Source: Flammeovirgaceae bacterium
GTDB lineage: Bacteria > Bacteroidota > Bacteroidia > Cytophagales > Cyclobacteriaceae
NCBI GenBank assembly: GCA_003229495.1
Contig: QIEB01000580.1
Coordinates: forward strand, 1 to 36,367
Length of the DNA: 36,367 nucleotides
Direction: 5' to 3'
Below, piece after piece: positions 1 to 8,975 of this stretch. A model generated the notes under the pieces. The model saw nothing but the letters and a program-made list of their open reading frames with translations. It had not been told where the DNA came from and searched no databases. The translations under genes were made by a program, and so were the position numbers. Each line of letters begins with the position of its first letter. Within the stretch, counting starts at the first letter, position 1.

Positions 1-808
1 AGCGTGCATAAAACCGCTGAAAGTATGAGTTGTCAGGAAAGGTCTCTGACAGGTATTGACTCACCTGTAAGGCCCGAATGAGTTCTTGTTCTTCTATGGC
101 CAAAATTCTCATAAGGAAGGACTGTGCTTCGGTTCGGGTGTAAAAAGCATTGTTCGCTACCTCCTGCAATTGCTTTATGCCAAGTTCCTTATCGCCCTTT
201 TTAAAGAACATCAAAACGGGTTTCAATATGGGATAATTCTCAGGTATCCAAACGGAATAGTAATTGTAAAGTGCATCTCCGAAAAGGAATTCCGGGCTTA
301 GATCGGATTGATTACTGCTTTTGTCAAGGTATTTGAGGGCATTTTTGCCAGCTGTGGCAGCCTTTCTCCAGCTGCTGCGTTCAGCCAGTAGTCTTCCCTT
401 AAAACCGTAGCCGGCAGCAAGGAAGAAGCCAGCCTCCACATTTTCAGGATCCTGATCATACATTTTATGCGCTAATTCTAACGATCGGTTCATGTATTCC
501 ATGAACTCTTCATCATAAGCGCCATTATCAATATTGGGCGCCATTCTCCACCACTGGCTCAGTCCCAGTAAAAAATATGGGAGCGGATGTTCAGGATGGT
601 CCTGGGCCAGCCAACGGAATTGACGCTCAGCTTTTTCAAATTTAAAATTGTACATGTCATTGACCGCCTGGGTGGCATCAATCTGGACGTCTTTATCCAT
701 CAACAGAATCTTCGATGAATCATCCTGACCGAAAGCGAATATAGAGGGCATCAGTAAACCGACAACTATAACTAAATTGCGAATTATATGATATCTTCTG
801 ACGTACAT
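1..808 (-). CDS. Secreted TPR-like protein, 5' part (runs off the left edge)
   Basis: This open frame runs from ATG at 808 to the window edge without a stop (269 codons seen), so the C-terminus is missing. An in-frame TAA lies two codons before the ATG, fixing the start. The N-terminus is a clear Sec signal peptide: basic MYVRRYH, a hydrophobic stretch (about residues 9-25), then FGQDD where cleavage is likely. The mature part is helical, with TPR-like segments such as FKFEKAERQFRWLAQDHPEH (about residues 54-73) and a later GDKELGIKQLQEVAN stretch. It is probably a periplasmic or outer-membrane-associated scaffold protein. I cannot assign a substrate or pathway. It diverges from the DUF2723 gene across 239 bases that carry two palindromes. 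The frame and signal peptide are seen directly; the TPR label is inference from periodicity. Confidence 0.75.
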   Translation of the reverse strand, partial: MYVRRYHIIRNLVIVVGLLMPSIFAFGQDDSSKILLMDKDVQIDATQAVNDMYNFKFEKAERQFRWLAQDHPEHPLPYFLLGLSQWWRMAPNIDNGAYDEEFMEYMNRSLELAHKMYDQDPENVEAGFFLAAGYGFKGRLLAERSSWRKAATAGKNALKYLDKSSNQSDLSPEFLFGDALYNYYSVWIPENYPILKPVLMFFKKGDKELGIKQLQEVANNAFYTRTEAQSFLMRILAIEEQELIRALQVSQYLSETFPDNSYFQRFYAR

Positions 809-918
809 ATCTTACTTTATCTTCATAAAAACGTAAGGTCTCATATGTCAGATACAAAAAGGCATAAGTTTATGCAAGATGTCACTATTAGATGAGATGG
901 ATCTCTATTATTAGTGGT

Positions 919-972
919 TTTAAACCCGGATTATGCACAAGAAACCTATTCCGAGCTTAAACCGGGTTTAAG
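919..972. promoter_or_regulatory. Twin palindromic operator-like sites in a divergent intergenic region
   Basis: Bases 956-972 read cttaaaccgggtttaag, a perfect 8+1+8 palindrome. Bases 919-935 (tttaaacccggattatg) match the reverse complement of that site at 14 of 17 positions. The centres, 927 and 964, are 37 bases apart, close to three and a half helical turns. The two sites can also pair with each other (920-929 with 962-971, 10 bp). Both flanking genes point away, so a terminator is not needed here; binding of a dimeric repressor or activator is the simpler reading. Which gene is controlled, and by what protein, cannot be seen. No good promoter consensus match was found in 809-1047; taatttcg at 1016-1023 is one base off the -7 element but lacks a -33 partner. 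Confidence 0.45.
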
Positions 973-1047
973 ATAATAAAATCTCAATTTAGAGCCCTTT
1001 ACTTTAATAATTTATTAATTTCGCCAGGTTATAATTTATTCAAGAAT

Positions 1048-4000
1048 ATGCCAAACTTTGGGAGGTTAAACACTTATGCGGGATGGGTTGTTTTTGCCAT
1101 TGCCACACTAGTATATATTCTTACAGTTGAAGAAACGGCCAGTTTTTGGGATTGCGGGGAATTTATTGCCTCCAGCTATAAACTGCAGGTACCGCATCCT
1201 CCAGGTGCACCGTTCTTTTTGTTAATGGGGAGGCACTTTTCTTTCCTTGCTTTTGGAGACACCAGCCAGGTGGCCTATTGGATTAATATGATCAGTGTTC
1301 TGAGTTCAGGATTCACCATTCTATTCTTATTTTGGACCATTTCACTGCTTGGACGCAAATTGTTCAAAATCAATGAGTCTGAGATTTCTCAAACACAGAC
1401 GATTACCGTGATAGGTGGTAGCGTAATAGGTGCCTTGGCTTATACATTTTCCGATTCGTTCTGGTTCTCTGCGGGAGAAGCAGAGGTTTATGCAATGTCC
1501 TCCTTTTTTACCGCGTTTGTTTTTTGGGCTATTCTAAAATGGGAGCGAATTAATGATGAGAGTAGAAGTAATCGTTGGCTGATATTGATTGCCTATATGA
1601 TGGGACTCTCTATAGGTGTACACTTGTTGAACCTTGTTACCATTCCAGCGCTGGCAATGATCTATTACTATAAGAAATACAAGACCAGTACTATGGGATT
1701 TGTTGCCACTATGTTGGTAAGTGGCTTAATCATTGTTACCATTTTGTCTGGTATCATTCCGGGACTGCCTAGTTTAGCTGGGTCCTTTGAAGTGTTTTTT
1801 GTGAATAACCTGGGATTACCTTTCGGCGCAGGAATTGTGTTTACGGTCGTTCTATTGCTGGGCGGATTGGTATATGGAATCATAAAAACACAAAAACAAA
1901 ATCGACAAATTCTCAATACTGCGCTCCTCTCGCTTGCTTTTGTTTTAGTTGGTTATTCCAGCTACTCCATCATTGTGATCAGGTCAAATTACAACCCGCC
2001 AATTGATCAAAACAACCCTGACGACATAATGAGTATTGTTTCCTATTTAAAACGGGAACAATACGGGTACCGTCCACTACTGCATGGTCGATATTTTACG
2101 GCACAATTAACCGATCAGAAGAAAGGTCAGCCGGTATACGTGAAAGGGAAAGACAAATACGAAATTGCCCAATACCGAATAGAGAATATTTATGACCCAA
2201 CCCAAACCACAATATTACCCAGGATCTATAGCAACGATAAGAATCACGTTGCCAGATACCAAGAGGTACTAGGACTAAAGGATGGTGAGGTCCCCTCATT
2301 TACTGACAACATAGCGTTCCTGCTCAAACACCAATTGGGTCATATGTATTTCAGATACCTTCTTTGGAATTTCGCAGGTCGGGAAAGTGACGTACAGGAT
2401 GCCGATTGGTTGGCTCCATGGGACACCAACAAAGACCTGCCTGAAAGGTATGCTAACAACAAGGCACGAAATAATTATTTTATGCTACCGCTAATTCTAG
2501 GTCTGATAGGGATGTTTTTTCAGTTCAAACGTAATGAAAAAGGTTTTTGGGTAGTACTTCTACTATTTTTTCTATCTGGTATTGGCCTTATTCTGTACCT
2601 GAATTCACCTCCAATTGAACCCAGGGAACGGGATTATATATATGTAGGCTCTTTTTATGCTTTTGCTATTTGGATCGGTTTTGGGACCATGGCACTTGCT
2701 AATTGGCTCAAGAAGTATCTTCAAAATATTAGGGCGCCCATGGTCGCTACCGCGATCACTCTTATAGTGCCCTTGATAATGGCTGCAGAGGGATGGGACG
2801 ATCATAATCGTTCGAATCGTTTTTTCTCTGTAGACTCAGCAGTTAATTATCTTGAATCTTGCGCACCAAATGCCATCCTTTTTACAGGAGGTGACAACGA
2901 CACTTTTCCATTGTGGTATGCACAAGAGGTTGAAGGAGTACGTACAGACGTACGTGTAATCGTACTTACCTATTTTGCTACCGATTGGTACATCGATCAG
3001 ATGCGTCGAAATACTTACCAATCAGAACCTCTGCCGCTGTCTTTATCGGCCAAAAATTATAAACAAGGTGGTGCCAACGATTACCTGCTGGTCCGTGAAG
3101 ATCCTAGGCTCAAGGGCCAGGCCGTTGACCTGGATCAATATTTAAAGTTGATAAGAGAAGAAAGTGATTTGCTCCGGTTACCCACTTCATTTGGCGACTC
3201 AGTAAGCATAATGCCTTCAAAACGAATTGTACTTAAAGTCGACAGTGCGGAAGTTCTTGAAAAAGGTATTATCCCACATGGAAAAGAGCAGTTGATCACA
3301 AAGCAAATGGTAATACCCCTTAAAGGTGGTGCACTTTATAAAAACGACCTGGCACTTTTAGATATTCTAGCCACCAACAAATGGGAACGGCCCATTTATT
3401 TCAACCAAACCTCATTGATGAACATAAACCTGGATCTCAGGGATTTTGTGGTTCAGGAAGGGGCAACTTTCCGTCTTCTACCAATTGATAGTAAAAAACA
3501 AAGGACACTTGAAACTGCTATTAATACCGAAGTAGATTTCAATCCAGTTCAGAATCTAGTAAACTCGGAGGTTATGTACCACAATGTGATGGATAAATTC
3601 CGATGGCGAGAATTGGACAACCCAAAATCTTATTACAATACCGAAGACTACAAGGATAAGGCCATCTCTGTACACCGTTCTTATTTAAACAACCTGGCCG
3701 AATCCCTGATAGCAGAAAATAAGATTGAAAAAGCCAGGGAGGTACTGCTTAAAAGTCTGGAGGTAATGCCTGATAATGCCGTCCCCTATGGCATTTATAA
3801 TGCTGAGTCCGTCAGCTTACTTTTCGAAGTTGGCGAAACTGAAATGGCCCTTGAGGTGGCTGGTGTTCTTTCTAATCGTGCCGACGAAGAATTGAGTTAT
3901 CTCACAAAAAAAGGAATAACCAACAGAGATACCTATATAAATCTCCGTATACTGGATCTGTTGCGGAACACCATGAAATCAATGGGACAAACCGAAGAGG

Positions 4001-4053
4001 CTCAGGCACTGGAGGAAATTTTTCTACAACATTACAGTGTCTTTCAGAATTGA
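1048..4053 (+). CDS. DUF2723 multispanning membrane protein, GT-C glycosyltransferase-like (protein O-mannosyltransferase family)
   Basis: The protein has 1001 residues. An N-terminal half with many membrane segments is followed by a soluble half. The first loop carries the family's acidic motif EETASFWDCGEF (residues 28-39) and then HPPGAPFF (50-57), the typical DUF2723 opening; acidic residues in this first loop are where GT-C enzymes place their catalytic or metal-binding side chains. Membrane helices continue to about residue 620. A helical TPR-like tail (about 880-1000, with NKIEKAREVLLKSLEVMPDN) closes the protein. Such proteins are widespread in Bacteroidetes and are classed as lipid-linked-sugar-dependent glycosyltransferases of the inner membrane; the acceptor is unknown here. 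Its stop codon directly abuts that of the convergent methyltransferase. The family is certain; the function is inferred from the family. Confidence 0.88.
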   Translation: MPNFGRLNTYAGWVVFAIATLVYILTVEETASFWDCGEFIASSYKLQVPHPPGAPFFLLMGRHFSFLAFGDTSQVAYWINMISVLSSGFTILFLFWTISLLGRKLFKINESEISQTQTITVIGGSVIGALAYTFSDSFWFSAGEAEVYAMSSFFTAFVFWAILKWERINDESRSNRWLILIAYMMGLSIGVHLLNLVTIPALAMIYYYKKYKTSTMGFVATMLVSGLIIVTILSGIIPGLPSLAGSFEVFFVNNLGLPFGAGIVFTVVLLLGGLVYGIIKTQKQNRQILNTALLSLAFVLVGYSSYSIIVIRSNYNPPIDQNNPDDIMSIVSYLKREQYGYRPLLHGRYFTAQLTDQKKGQPVYVKGKDKYEIAQYRIENIYDPTQTTILPRIYSNDKNHVARYQEVLGLKDGEVPSFTDNIAFLLKHQLGHMYFRYLLWNFAGRESDVQDADWLAPWDTNKDLPERYANNKARNNYFMLPLILGLIGMFFQFKRNEKGFWVVLLLFFLSGIGLILYLNSPPIEPRERDYIYVGSFYAFAIWIGFGTMALANWLKKYLQNIRAPMVATAITLIVPLIMAAEGWDDHNRSNRFFSVDSAVNYLESCAPNAILFTGGDNDTFPLWYAQEVEGVRTDVRVIVLTYFATDWYIDQMRRNTYQSEPLPLSLSAKNYKQGGANDYLLVREDPRLKGQAVDLDQYLKLIREESDLLRLPTSFGDSVSIMPSKRIVLKVDSAEVLEKGIIPHGKEQLITKQMVIPLKGGALYKNDLALLDILATNKWERPIYFNQTSLMNINLDLRDFVVQEGATFRLLPIDSKKQRTLETAINTEVDFNPVQNLVNSEVMYHNVMDKFRWRELDNPKSYYNTEDYKDKAISVHRSYLNNLAESLIAENKIEKAREVLLKSLEVMPDNAVPYGIYNAESVSLLFEVGETEMALEVAGVLSNRADEELSYLTKKGITNRDTYINLRILDLLRNTMKSMGQTEEAQALEEIFLQHYSVFQN

Positions 4054-4827
4054 TCATTTGGTCAGGATGCAAAAAAGATCCAGACCTTTTGCCCCTTCCT
4101 CAACTAGAATATAGTCCTCATGGGTGATACCGGTGACTAACTGGTTATCCTGTCTTTGTAACTTCTTGCGGTTGATTCGGTTTAGAATGTCATAGGGAAT
4201 ACGCAACAGACTGGCAGGTAACCGGTATTGAAGATCAAGTACATCAAACCGGGTGATCTTTTCAACTGCCTGTTTATTGTGATTATAATAACTCATTACC
4301 TTTTCATTGCCTGCAATTCCTTTGATCTGCACCTTGTTAAAAACCGCTTCAGCCAGTTCTTTTAATTGGTGACTTTGATATTCTCTTTGGTGCCAGGGGT
4401 TTCGGGTAAGGGTAAACTTGATGTTCGGTGTGGTAATAAGAGCTAATCCTCCGGGCTTTAATACTCGTGCTATTTCACGCAAGAAAGTCAGGTCATCTTT
4501 TATATGTTCAATTACCTGAAAGCTGATCACCCTGTCAAACGAATTGTCCGGGAGTATCGCCATTGGGGGAATATTCATTGGCATAAACTCCACCTGGGGA
4601 TAAATTGTTTGCAGTTTTTCAAGTACCCCGCCTACCTTATCTATCGCGACATACCGTTGACACCTGGATTGCATTAATGCAATTCCCCTACCCTCTCCAC
4701 AGCCCACTTCCAGTAAATTTCCAACTATATATGGCTGGGCCAGATAGTAGGCTTTAATCAGACGCTGATGGATAGGATTATCAGAATCCAGGGTGTCACT
4801 AGTAATCTCTGTTGTGTAAATTGCCAT
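4054..4827 (-). CDS. Class I SAM-dependent methyltransferase
   Basis: This 257-residue protein has a standard methyltransferase core. Motif I is LLEVGCGEGRG (residues 38-48), the SAM-binding glycine loop. The acidic residue after strand 2 is in YVAIDK (D63), and the post-I/motif II region is FDRVISFQVIEHIKDD, followed by LKPGGLALITTPN. The FQVIEH pattern is that of Methyltransf_11-type enzymes, which act on small molecules, lipids or quinones. The substrate cannot be read from sequence. The C-terminal third (TRFDVLDLQYRLPASLLRIP) resembles proteins near surface-polysaccharide genes, but no such cluster surrounds it. It is transcribed alone, with its stop directly against that of the DUF2723 gene, and it diverges from the GWxTD gene. 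Confidence 0.85.
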   Translation of the reverse strand: MAIYTTEITSDTLDSDNPIHQRLIKAYYLAQPYIVGNLLEVGCGEGRGIALMQSRCQRYVAIDKVGGVLEKLQTIYPQVEFMPMNIPPMAILPDNSFDRVISFQVIEHIKDDLTFLREIARVLKPGGLALITTPNIKFTLTRNPWHQREYQSHQLKELAEAVFNKVQIKGIAGNEKVMSYYNHNKQAVEKITRFDVLDLQYRLPASLLRIPYDILNRINRKKLQRQDNQLVTGITHEDYILVEEGAKGLDLFCILTK

Positions 4828-4850
4828 CCCAACTTTTTAAGTAGGACGGC

Positions 4851-4858
4851 CAAAGTTA
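4851..4858 (-). promoter_or_regulatory. Possible -7 element for the methyltransferase gene
   Basis: The minus strand reads TAACTTTG, an exact match to the Bacteroidetes -7 consensus TAnnTTTG, 23 bases before the ATG at 4827. No TTG lies at the preferred 17-23 base spacing (one is 12 bases away), so this is a half-supported promoter. Confidence 0.3.
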
Positions 4859-4924
4859 TGTCAAATATTACAAGAACTTAAGGAGGTGGTTTAATAATTC
4901 TACTAAATTAGTTAATATTAAAAA

Positions 4925-6124
4925 ATGTCCAAAGACCTAATTTTCCAGACATTTCTTAGTGTAAGATGCTTTTTGCTATCTGTTCAGTGTTTGTTGACTT
5001 GGTCCGTTTGTATTGGTCAGGAAGAAAGTTTAAATACCCTGGACCTTTACCAAACAGACGGCCTGGTTAATTGTAGATTTTCATTACTGGACCAGGGTGA
5101 TTCTCTCTGGATATATGCTGCACTCGAATTTAAGCAAACAGTTGAAGATTCCTCGTTGTGGATTGAAACTTCCTGGATATCAAGCAACCAGATTTTCCTG
5201 GACTCCACGGTACTGGTGCTTGAAAACAATAAACGGGCCATTATGAAATGGGGATTCACACCAAGAACGGTGCCTACCTTGTTCACATTATCCTTGAATT
5301 GGAAAGCGCGCACCTGGACCTTTCAAGAACATTTTCCCATGAGCGCTTACCATCCATCCGGTGGTCTGTCTCTAAGACACTACTCAAAATCAATTTTAAA
5401 TACCTGGGTTCATTACCATGATAGTGTCCAGATAAATACCATGGGAAATAAAATGGTATTTACATATTTCTATGATCATGAATTTGATCCTGCCAGACCT
5501 CCCATGACCATAAGGCCAGATAAAGGAAGCGGAACTCTTGAAATCGATACTATTCTGGTACTGACTCCGGATCAAATATTTAGTCCAAACAAACCCGGTC
5601 TATATTTTTTTCAGACGGACAGCAGTTCAACCCTGGGGACAGCACTTTTTGTCTCGGACAAGCATTTTCCTCAACCACAGGAAATTAAAGAACTTTCCGA
5701 ACCACTGATCTATATTACCACCAAAGGAGAGTATCAAAAACTAAGGAAGGATCTGACTAGCAAACAAGCATTGGACAAATTCTGGTTGTCAACGGTAGGA
5801 TCTCCTGAAAAGGCCCGCAGATCAATCAAGAATTTTTATCATAATATTGAAGTGGCCAATATTTTGTTCACCAGTTACAAAGAAGGATGGAAAACTGATC
5901 GTGGAATGATCTATACGGTGTTGGGCCCTCCTTTATCAGTAGTGAAAGAGCATGAAACCGAGACCTGGTTTTATAAGGACATAGCCAATGAGGAATTAAG
6001 CTTTGTATTTAAAAAAATTAGAAATATCTTCTCAAATAATCATTACGAATTACTTAGGGATAAATCCTACGATCGTCAATGGTTTCTGGCTATTGATCGC
6101 TGGAGGGATGGGCAAATAAAATAG
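4925..6124 (+). CDS. GWxTD domain-containing exported protein
   Basis: This 399-residue protein begins with a hydrophobic export signal (about residues 6-31, ending SVCIGQEE). A cysteine is present there, but the preceding residues do not form a good lipobox, so ordinary secretion is more likely. The central part is beta-rich. The C-terminal domain holds the defining GWKTDRG motif (321-327), followed by YTVLGPP and ETWFYKD, all typical of GWxTD proteins. This family is common in Bacteroidetes and has no established biochemical role. TAA lies immediately upstream of the ATG, so this start is firm. The gene ends two bases before rlmB, so the two are probably cotranscribed; the pairing does not obviously explain its job. 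Confidence 0.88.
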   Translation: MSKDLIFQTFLSVRCFLLSVQCLLTWSVCIGQEESLNTLDLYQTDGLVNCRFSLLDQGDSLWIYAALEFKQTVEDSSLWIETSWISSNQIFLDSTVLVLENNKRAIMKWGFTPRTVPTLFTLSLNWKARTWTFQEHFPMSAYHPSGGLSLRHYSKSILNTWVHYHDSVQINTMGNKMVFTYFYDHEFDPARPPMTIRPDKGSGTLEIDTILVLTPDQIFSPNKPGLYFFQTDSSSTLGTALFVSDKHFPQPQEIKELSEPLIYITTKGEYQKLRKDLTSKQALDKFWLSTVGSPEKARRSIKNFYHNIEVANILFTSYKEGWKTDRGMIYTVLGPPLSVVKEHETETWFYKDIANEELSFVFKKIRNIFSNNHYELLRDKSYDRQWFLAIDRWRDGQIK

Positions 6125-6126
6125 CC

Positions 6127-6882
6127 ATGTCACCACCAAAAACTCCTGAGAAAACTTTCCTATTTGGTACCCGTGCAGTCATGGAGGGCATAAATGCAGG
6201 ACGGGAAATTGACAAAATTCTTGTGCTTAAGAACCTAAAGAATCCATTAATTCAAGAGTTATTGAGTTTGGCCATGGAAAACCGGATACCCGTACAGAGG
6301 GTGCCCGTACAGAAACTTCAGCGCTATACCAGAAAAAATCATCAAGGCGTCGTTTGCCTGCTTTCTGCCATCAGTTACAGTTCTTTGGATCACGTGATTT
6401 CACAAGCTTTCATGGAAGGACGGGCTCCATTAATTGCCATACTTGACCGGATAACCGACGTAAGGAACTTTGGAGCTATCGCCCGGACTGCTGATGCGGC
6501 TGGCGCTGATGCCCTGGTGGTACCTCTAACCGGCCATGCCCAAGTAACAGAAGACGCTATCAAAACTTCAGCAGGGGTCTTGAACTACTTGCCAGTTTGC
6601 CGGGTAAACAGCTTAAGATCCTGTATAAAGGAGCTTCAAGATAGTGGCTTACAAGTTGTGGCCTGTTCCGAAAAAGCCAGGGAATTGATGTACTCGGTGG
6701 ATTTAACTGGCCCCACAGCTCTTCTAATGGGTTCAGAACAGAATGGTATTGGAATAGAATTGTTGGCCATCTGTGATCTTCATGTCAAAATTCCCATGGT
6801 GGGGAAAATTTCCTCTTTGAATGTGTCTGTAGCAACCGGCCTGGTGCTTTATGAGTGTGTTAGGCAAAGGTCAGGATCATAG
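6127..6882 (+). CDS. rlmB: RlmB/TrmH-type 23S rRNA 2'-O-ribose methyltransferase
   Basis: This 251-residue SPOUT enzyme is predicted to methylate the 2'-OH of a guanosine in the 23S rRNA peptidyl-transferase region, using SAM. An N-terminal L30e-like RNA-binding domain (FLFGTRAVMEGI, about 11-22, to about residue 80) precedes the knotted SPOUT domain. SPOUT motif 1 is LDRITDVRNFGAIARTADAA (106-125), with the usual N and R. Motif 2 is MGSEQNGIGIEL (201-212), and motif 3 is KIPMVGKISSLNVSVATG (221-238). Length and motifs fit the TrmH group 3 (RlmB) family; a tRNA-directed paralogue cannot be fully excluded. It starts two bases after the GWxTD stop and overlaps the end of manC by six bases tail to tail. 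Confidence 0.9.
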   Translation: MSPPKTPEKTFLFGTRAVMEGINAGREIDKILVLKNLKNPLIQELLSLAMENRIPVQRVPVQKLQRYTRKNHQGVVCLLSAISYSSLDHVISQAFMEGRAPLIAILDRITDVRNFGAIARTADAAGADALVVPLTGHAQVTEDAIKTSAGVLNYLPVCRVNSLRSCIKELQDSGLQVVACSEKARELMYSVDLTGPTALLMGSEQNGIGIELLAICDLHVKIPMVGKISSLNVSVATGLVLYECVRQRSGS

Positions 6883-7956
6883 GTATTTCAACATTTTATG
6901 CGCCTTAATATCAGCGGAGAAATTTCTGAATTGCTGCTCATCGTTTTTTTCACAAATGACCAATACGTTATCAATATCCGCTACCAAATAACCATCCAGT
7001 CCCTGAACAATAATTAACTTGTCCTTGGGTCCTTTTACAATACAATTCTTAGTATCGTATGCAAGGATGGTGGCCTCAAAAACATTGTTGTTTTCGTCCT
7101 TTTTCTTCATGTCATGTAAAGTTGCCCAAGAGCCAATATCGGACCATCCAAAGTCTGCCTGGACCACGTACACATTGGATGCTTTTTCCATTACCCCATA
7201 ATCAATGGAAATGTTCTTGCATTGATAGTAGACATCCTTGATAAAATTGGGCTCCTGTGGAGAATGGTATAAGGATTCTCCCTGAGCAAACAATTCTGCC
7301 ATATCAGGCAAAAACTTTTCGAATGCAGATTGGATGGTATTTACATTCCAGATAAAAATTCCGGCATTCCAAACAAAGTCCCCGCTGTCCAGAAATTTCT
7401 TCGCTAGTTCTATTCCAGGTTTTTCAGTGAATGTTTTCACTTTCTTTACCTGATCAGCTAAGTCTGGAAGAAATTGAATATATCCGTAGCCTGTCTCTGG
7501 TCTATTGGGTTTAATACCAATGGTGATGATACGATCCGAGCTAGCCGCAGATTCAACAGCAGTTAAAATTACCTCTTCGAATTCCTTCTCTTTAAAAACA
7601 GTATGATCGGAAGGTGTGACAATAATATTGGCGTTTTTGTTTTTGGCAGCAATCTTATAACTGGCATAAGCGATACATGGTGCGGTATTCCTGCCCATTG
7701 GCTCAGACAATATCTGATGGTCACTTAAATTCGGTAAATGTTCTTTTACCAGATCCACATAAGAACTGTTAGTAACTACATACACATTCTCTTGTGGACA
7801 GATACTTTTGAATCGATTATTGGTTAATTGGATTAGGGAATATCCTGTATCCAACACATCCAAAAACTGCTTGGGGCGATAGTTACGGCTATAGGGCCAA
7901 AACCGACTTCCCACTCCACCAGCCATAATTACCACATAGGTGTCCTGATTAATCAT
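6877..7956 (-). CDS. manC: Mannose-1-phosphate guanylyltransferase
   Basis: This 359-residue enzyme makes GDP-mannose from mannose-1-phosphate and GTP in the cytoplasm. The nucleotidyltransferase signature is near the N-terminus: MAGGVGSRFWPYSRNYRPKQ (11-30), with the catalytic R and the PKQ lysine. Other family landmarks are TPSDHTVF, the substrate loop RPETGYGYIQ, FTEKPG and FVWNAGIFIWN. It stops after the left-handed helix domain and lacks the phosphomannose isomerase domain of longer bifunctional ManC/AlgA enzymes, so it should be monofunctional. Its ATG overlaps the TGA of kdsD (ATGA, 7953-7956), which implies translational coupling. Together the pair supplies sugar precursors for surface glycans. 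Confidence 0.93.
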   Translation of the reverse strand: MINQDTYVVIMAGGVGSRFWPYSRNYRPKQFLDVLDTGYSLIQLTNNRFKSICPQENVYVVTNSSYVDLVKEHLPNLSDHQILSEPMGRNTAPCIAYASYKIAAKNKNANIIVTPSDHTVFKEKEFEEVILTAVESAASSDRIITIGIKPNRPETGYGYIQFLPDLADQVKKVKTFTEKPGIELAKKFLDSGDFVWNAGIFIWNVNTIQSAFEKFLPDMAELFAQGESLYHSPQEPNFIKDVYYQCKNISIDYGVMEKASNVYVVQADFGWSDIGSWATLHDMKKKDENNNVFEATILAYDTKNCIVKGPKDKLIIVQGLDGYLVADIDNVLVICEKNDEQQFRNFSADIKAHKMLKYL

Positions 7957-8921
7957 ATAATTCCCTCTTTTAACAGATCATGTAAATGAACAAACCCTAA
8001 TACCCGACCTTCCTCGGTAACAATTAATTGAGTAATGTTAAACTCCTGCATATTAGCCAAAGCTTGCACTGCAAAACACTCTTTATCTACAGTTTGCGGA
8101 TTGCTGGACATAATGGCTTCCGCAGTTACACTTCCTGAAATATCCTTTGATTTAAGCATTCTTCTCAAATCTCCATCTGTAATAATCCCCTTCAATATCT
8201 GCCTTTCATCCACCACAGCGGTGGCGCCCAGGCGTTTAGTAGTCATTTCCAGGATGATTTCTTCGATTGATGCATCAATCAGAACCACCGGACAATCATT
8301 ATTGGGATAAATGTCAGATACCTTCAAATACAGCTGCTTACCCAGCGAGCCACCGGGATGATATTGTGCAAAATCACTACTGCTAAACCCTCGGGCCTCC
8401 AGCAAACAAACCGCCAGCGCATCACCAAGTGCCAGGTGTACAGTAGTGCTGGTGGTGGGGGCCAGATTATGAGGACAGGCCTCCTCATTTATAGTAGCGT
8501 TTATCACGTAGTCTGCCTGTATTGCCAGTTCTGACTCCACGTTGCTTACCATAGCAATGAGTTGACATCCTGTGCGCTTAACCAAAGGTACCAGGACTTT
8601 GATCTCTGGGGTATTGCCACTTTTTGACAGCACCATTACCATGTCCTCTATCTTGATCATTCCAAGGTCACCATGTATTGCGTCCCCAGCGTGCATAAAG
8701 ATAGCCGGAGTGCCGGTAGAATTTAAGGTGGCGGTAATTTTATTGGCAATGATGGCGCTTTTGCCTATTCCTGAGACCACCACACGTCCTTTACATTGCA
8801 GAATTGCTTCCACTGAGGATACAAATCCCTGGTCGATATATCCGCTAACCTTATCAATGGCCTGGGCTTCATTAATAAGTACTTTTTTAGCTGTTTCTCT
8901 GATATTTTTTAGTAAATTCAA
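7953..8921 (-). CDS. kdsD: D-arabinose-5-phosphate isomerase (KdsD/KpsF/GutQ family)
   Basis: This protein interconverts ribulose-5-phosphate and arabinose-5-phosphate, the first step to Kdo for lipopolysaccharide. The N-terminal SIS domain contains GKGRVVVSGIGKSAIIANK-like sequence, HAGDAIHGDLGMI, VLSKSGNTPEI and the histidine-containing NLAPTTSTT segment. LGDALAVCLLEARGF and FAQYHPGGSLGK follow, then two CBS domains (about the last 120 residues), as in full-length KdsD. The start is uncertain. No ATG is available; TTG at 8921 gives 322 residues beginning MNLLKNIRETAKK, which fits the usual family length. TTG at 8963 would add 14 residues and run into recQ. Kdo enzymes support an outer membrane with LPS. 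Confidence 0.9.
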   Translation of the reverse strand: MNLLKNIRETAKKVLINEAQAIDKVSGYIDQGFVSSVEAILQCKGRVVVSGIGKSAIIANKITATLNSTGTPAIFMHAGDAIHGDLGMIKIEDMVMVLSKSGNTPEIKVLVPLVKRTGCQLIAMVSNVESELAIQADYVINATINEEACPHNLAPTTSTTVHLALGDALAVCLLEARGFSSSDFAQYHPGGSLGKQLYLKVSDIYPNNDCPVVLIDASIEEIILEMTTKRLGATAVVDERQILKGIITDGDLRRMLKSKDISGSVTAEAIMSSNPQTVDKECFAVQALANMQEFNITQLIVTEEGRVLGFVHLHDLLKEGII

Positions 8922-8975
8922 TATTGAGATGCCCTTAAAATAAGATTGCCTAAAGATAGTCAAATTACCGAATCT

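Noticed and set aside
4879-4888. Strong Shine-Dalgarno-like aaggaggtgg on the plus strand
   Set aside because: It is about 36 bases before the GWxTD ATG with an in-frame stop between, and no small open frame starts at a fitting distance.
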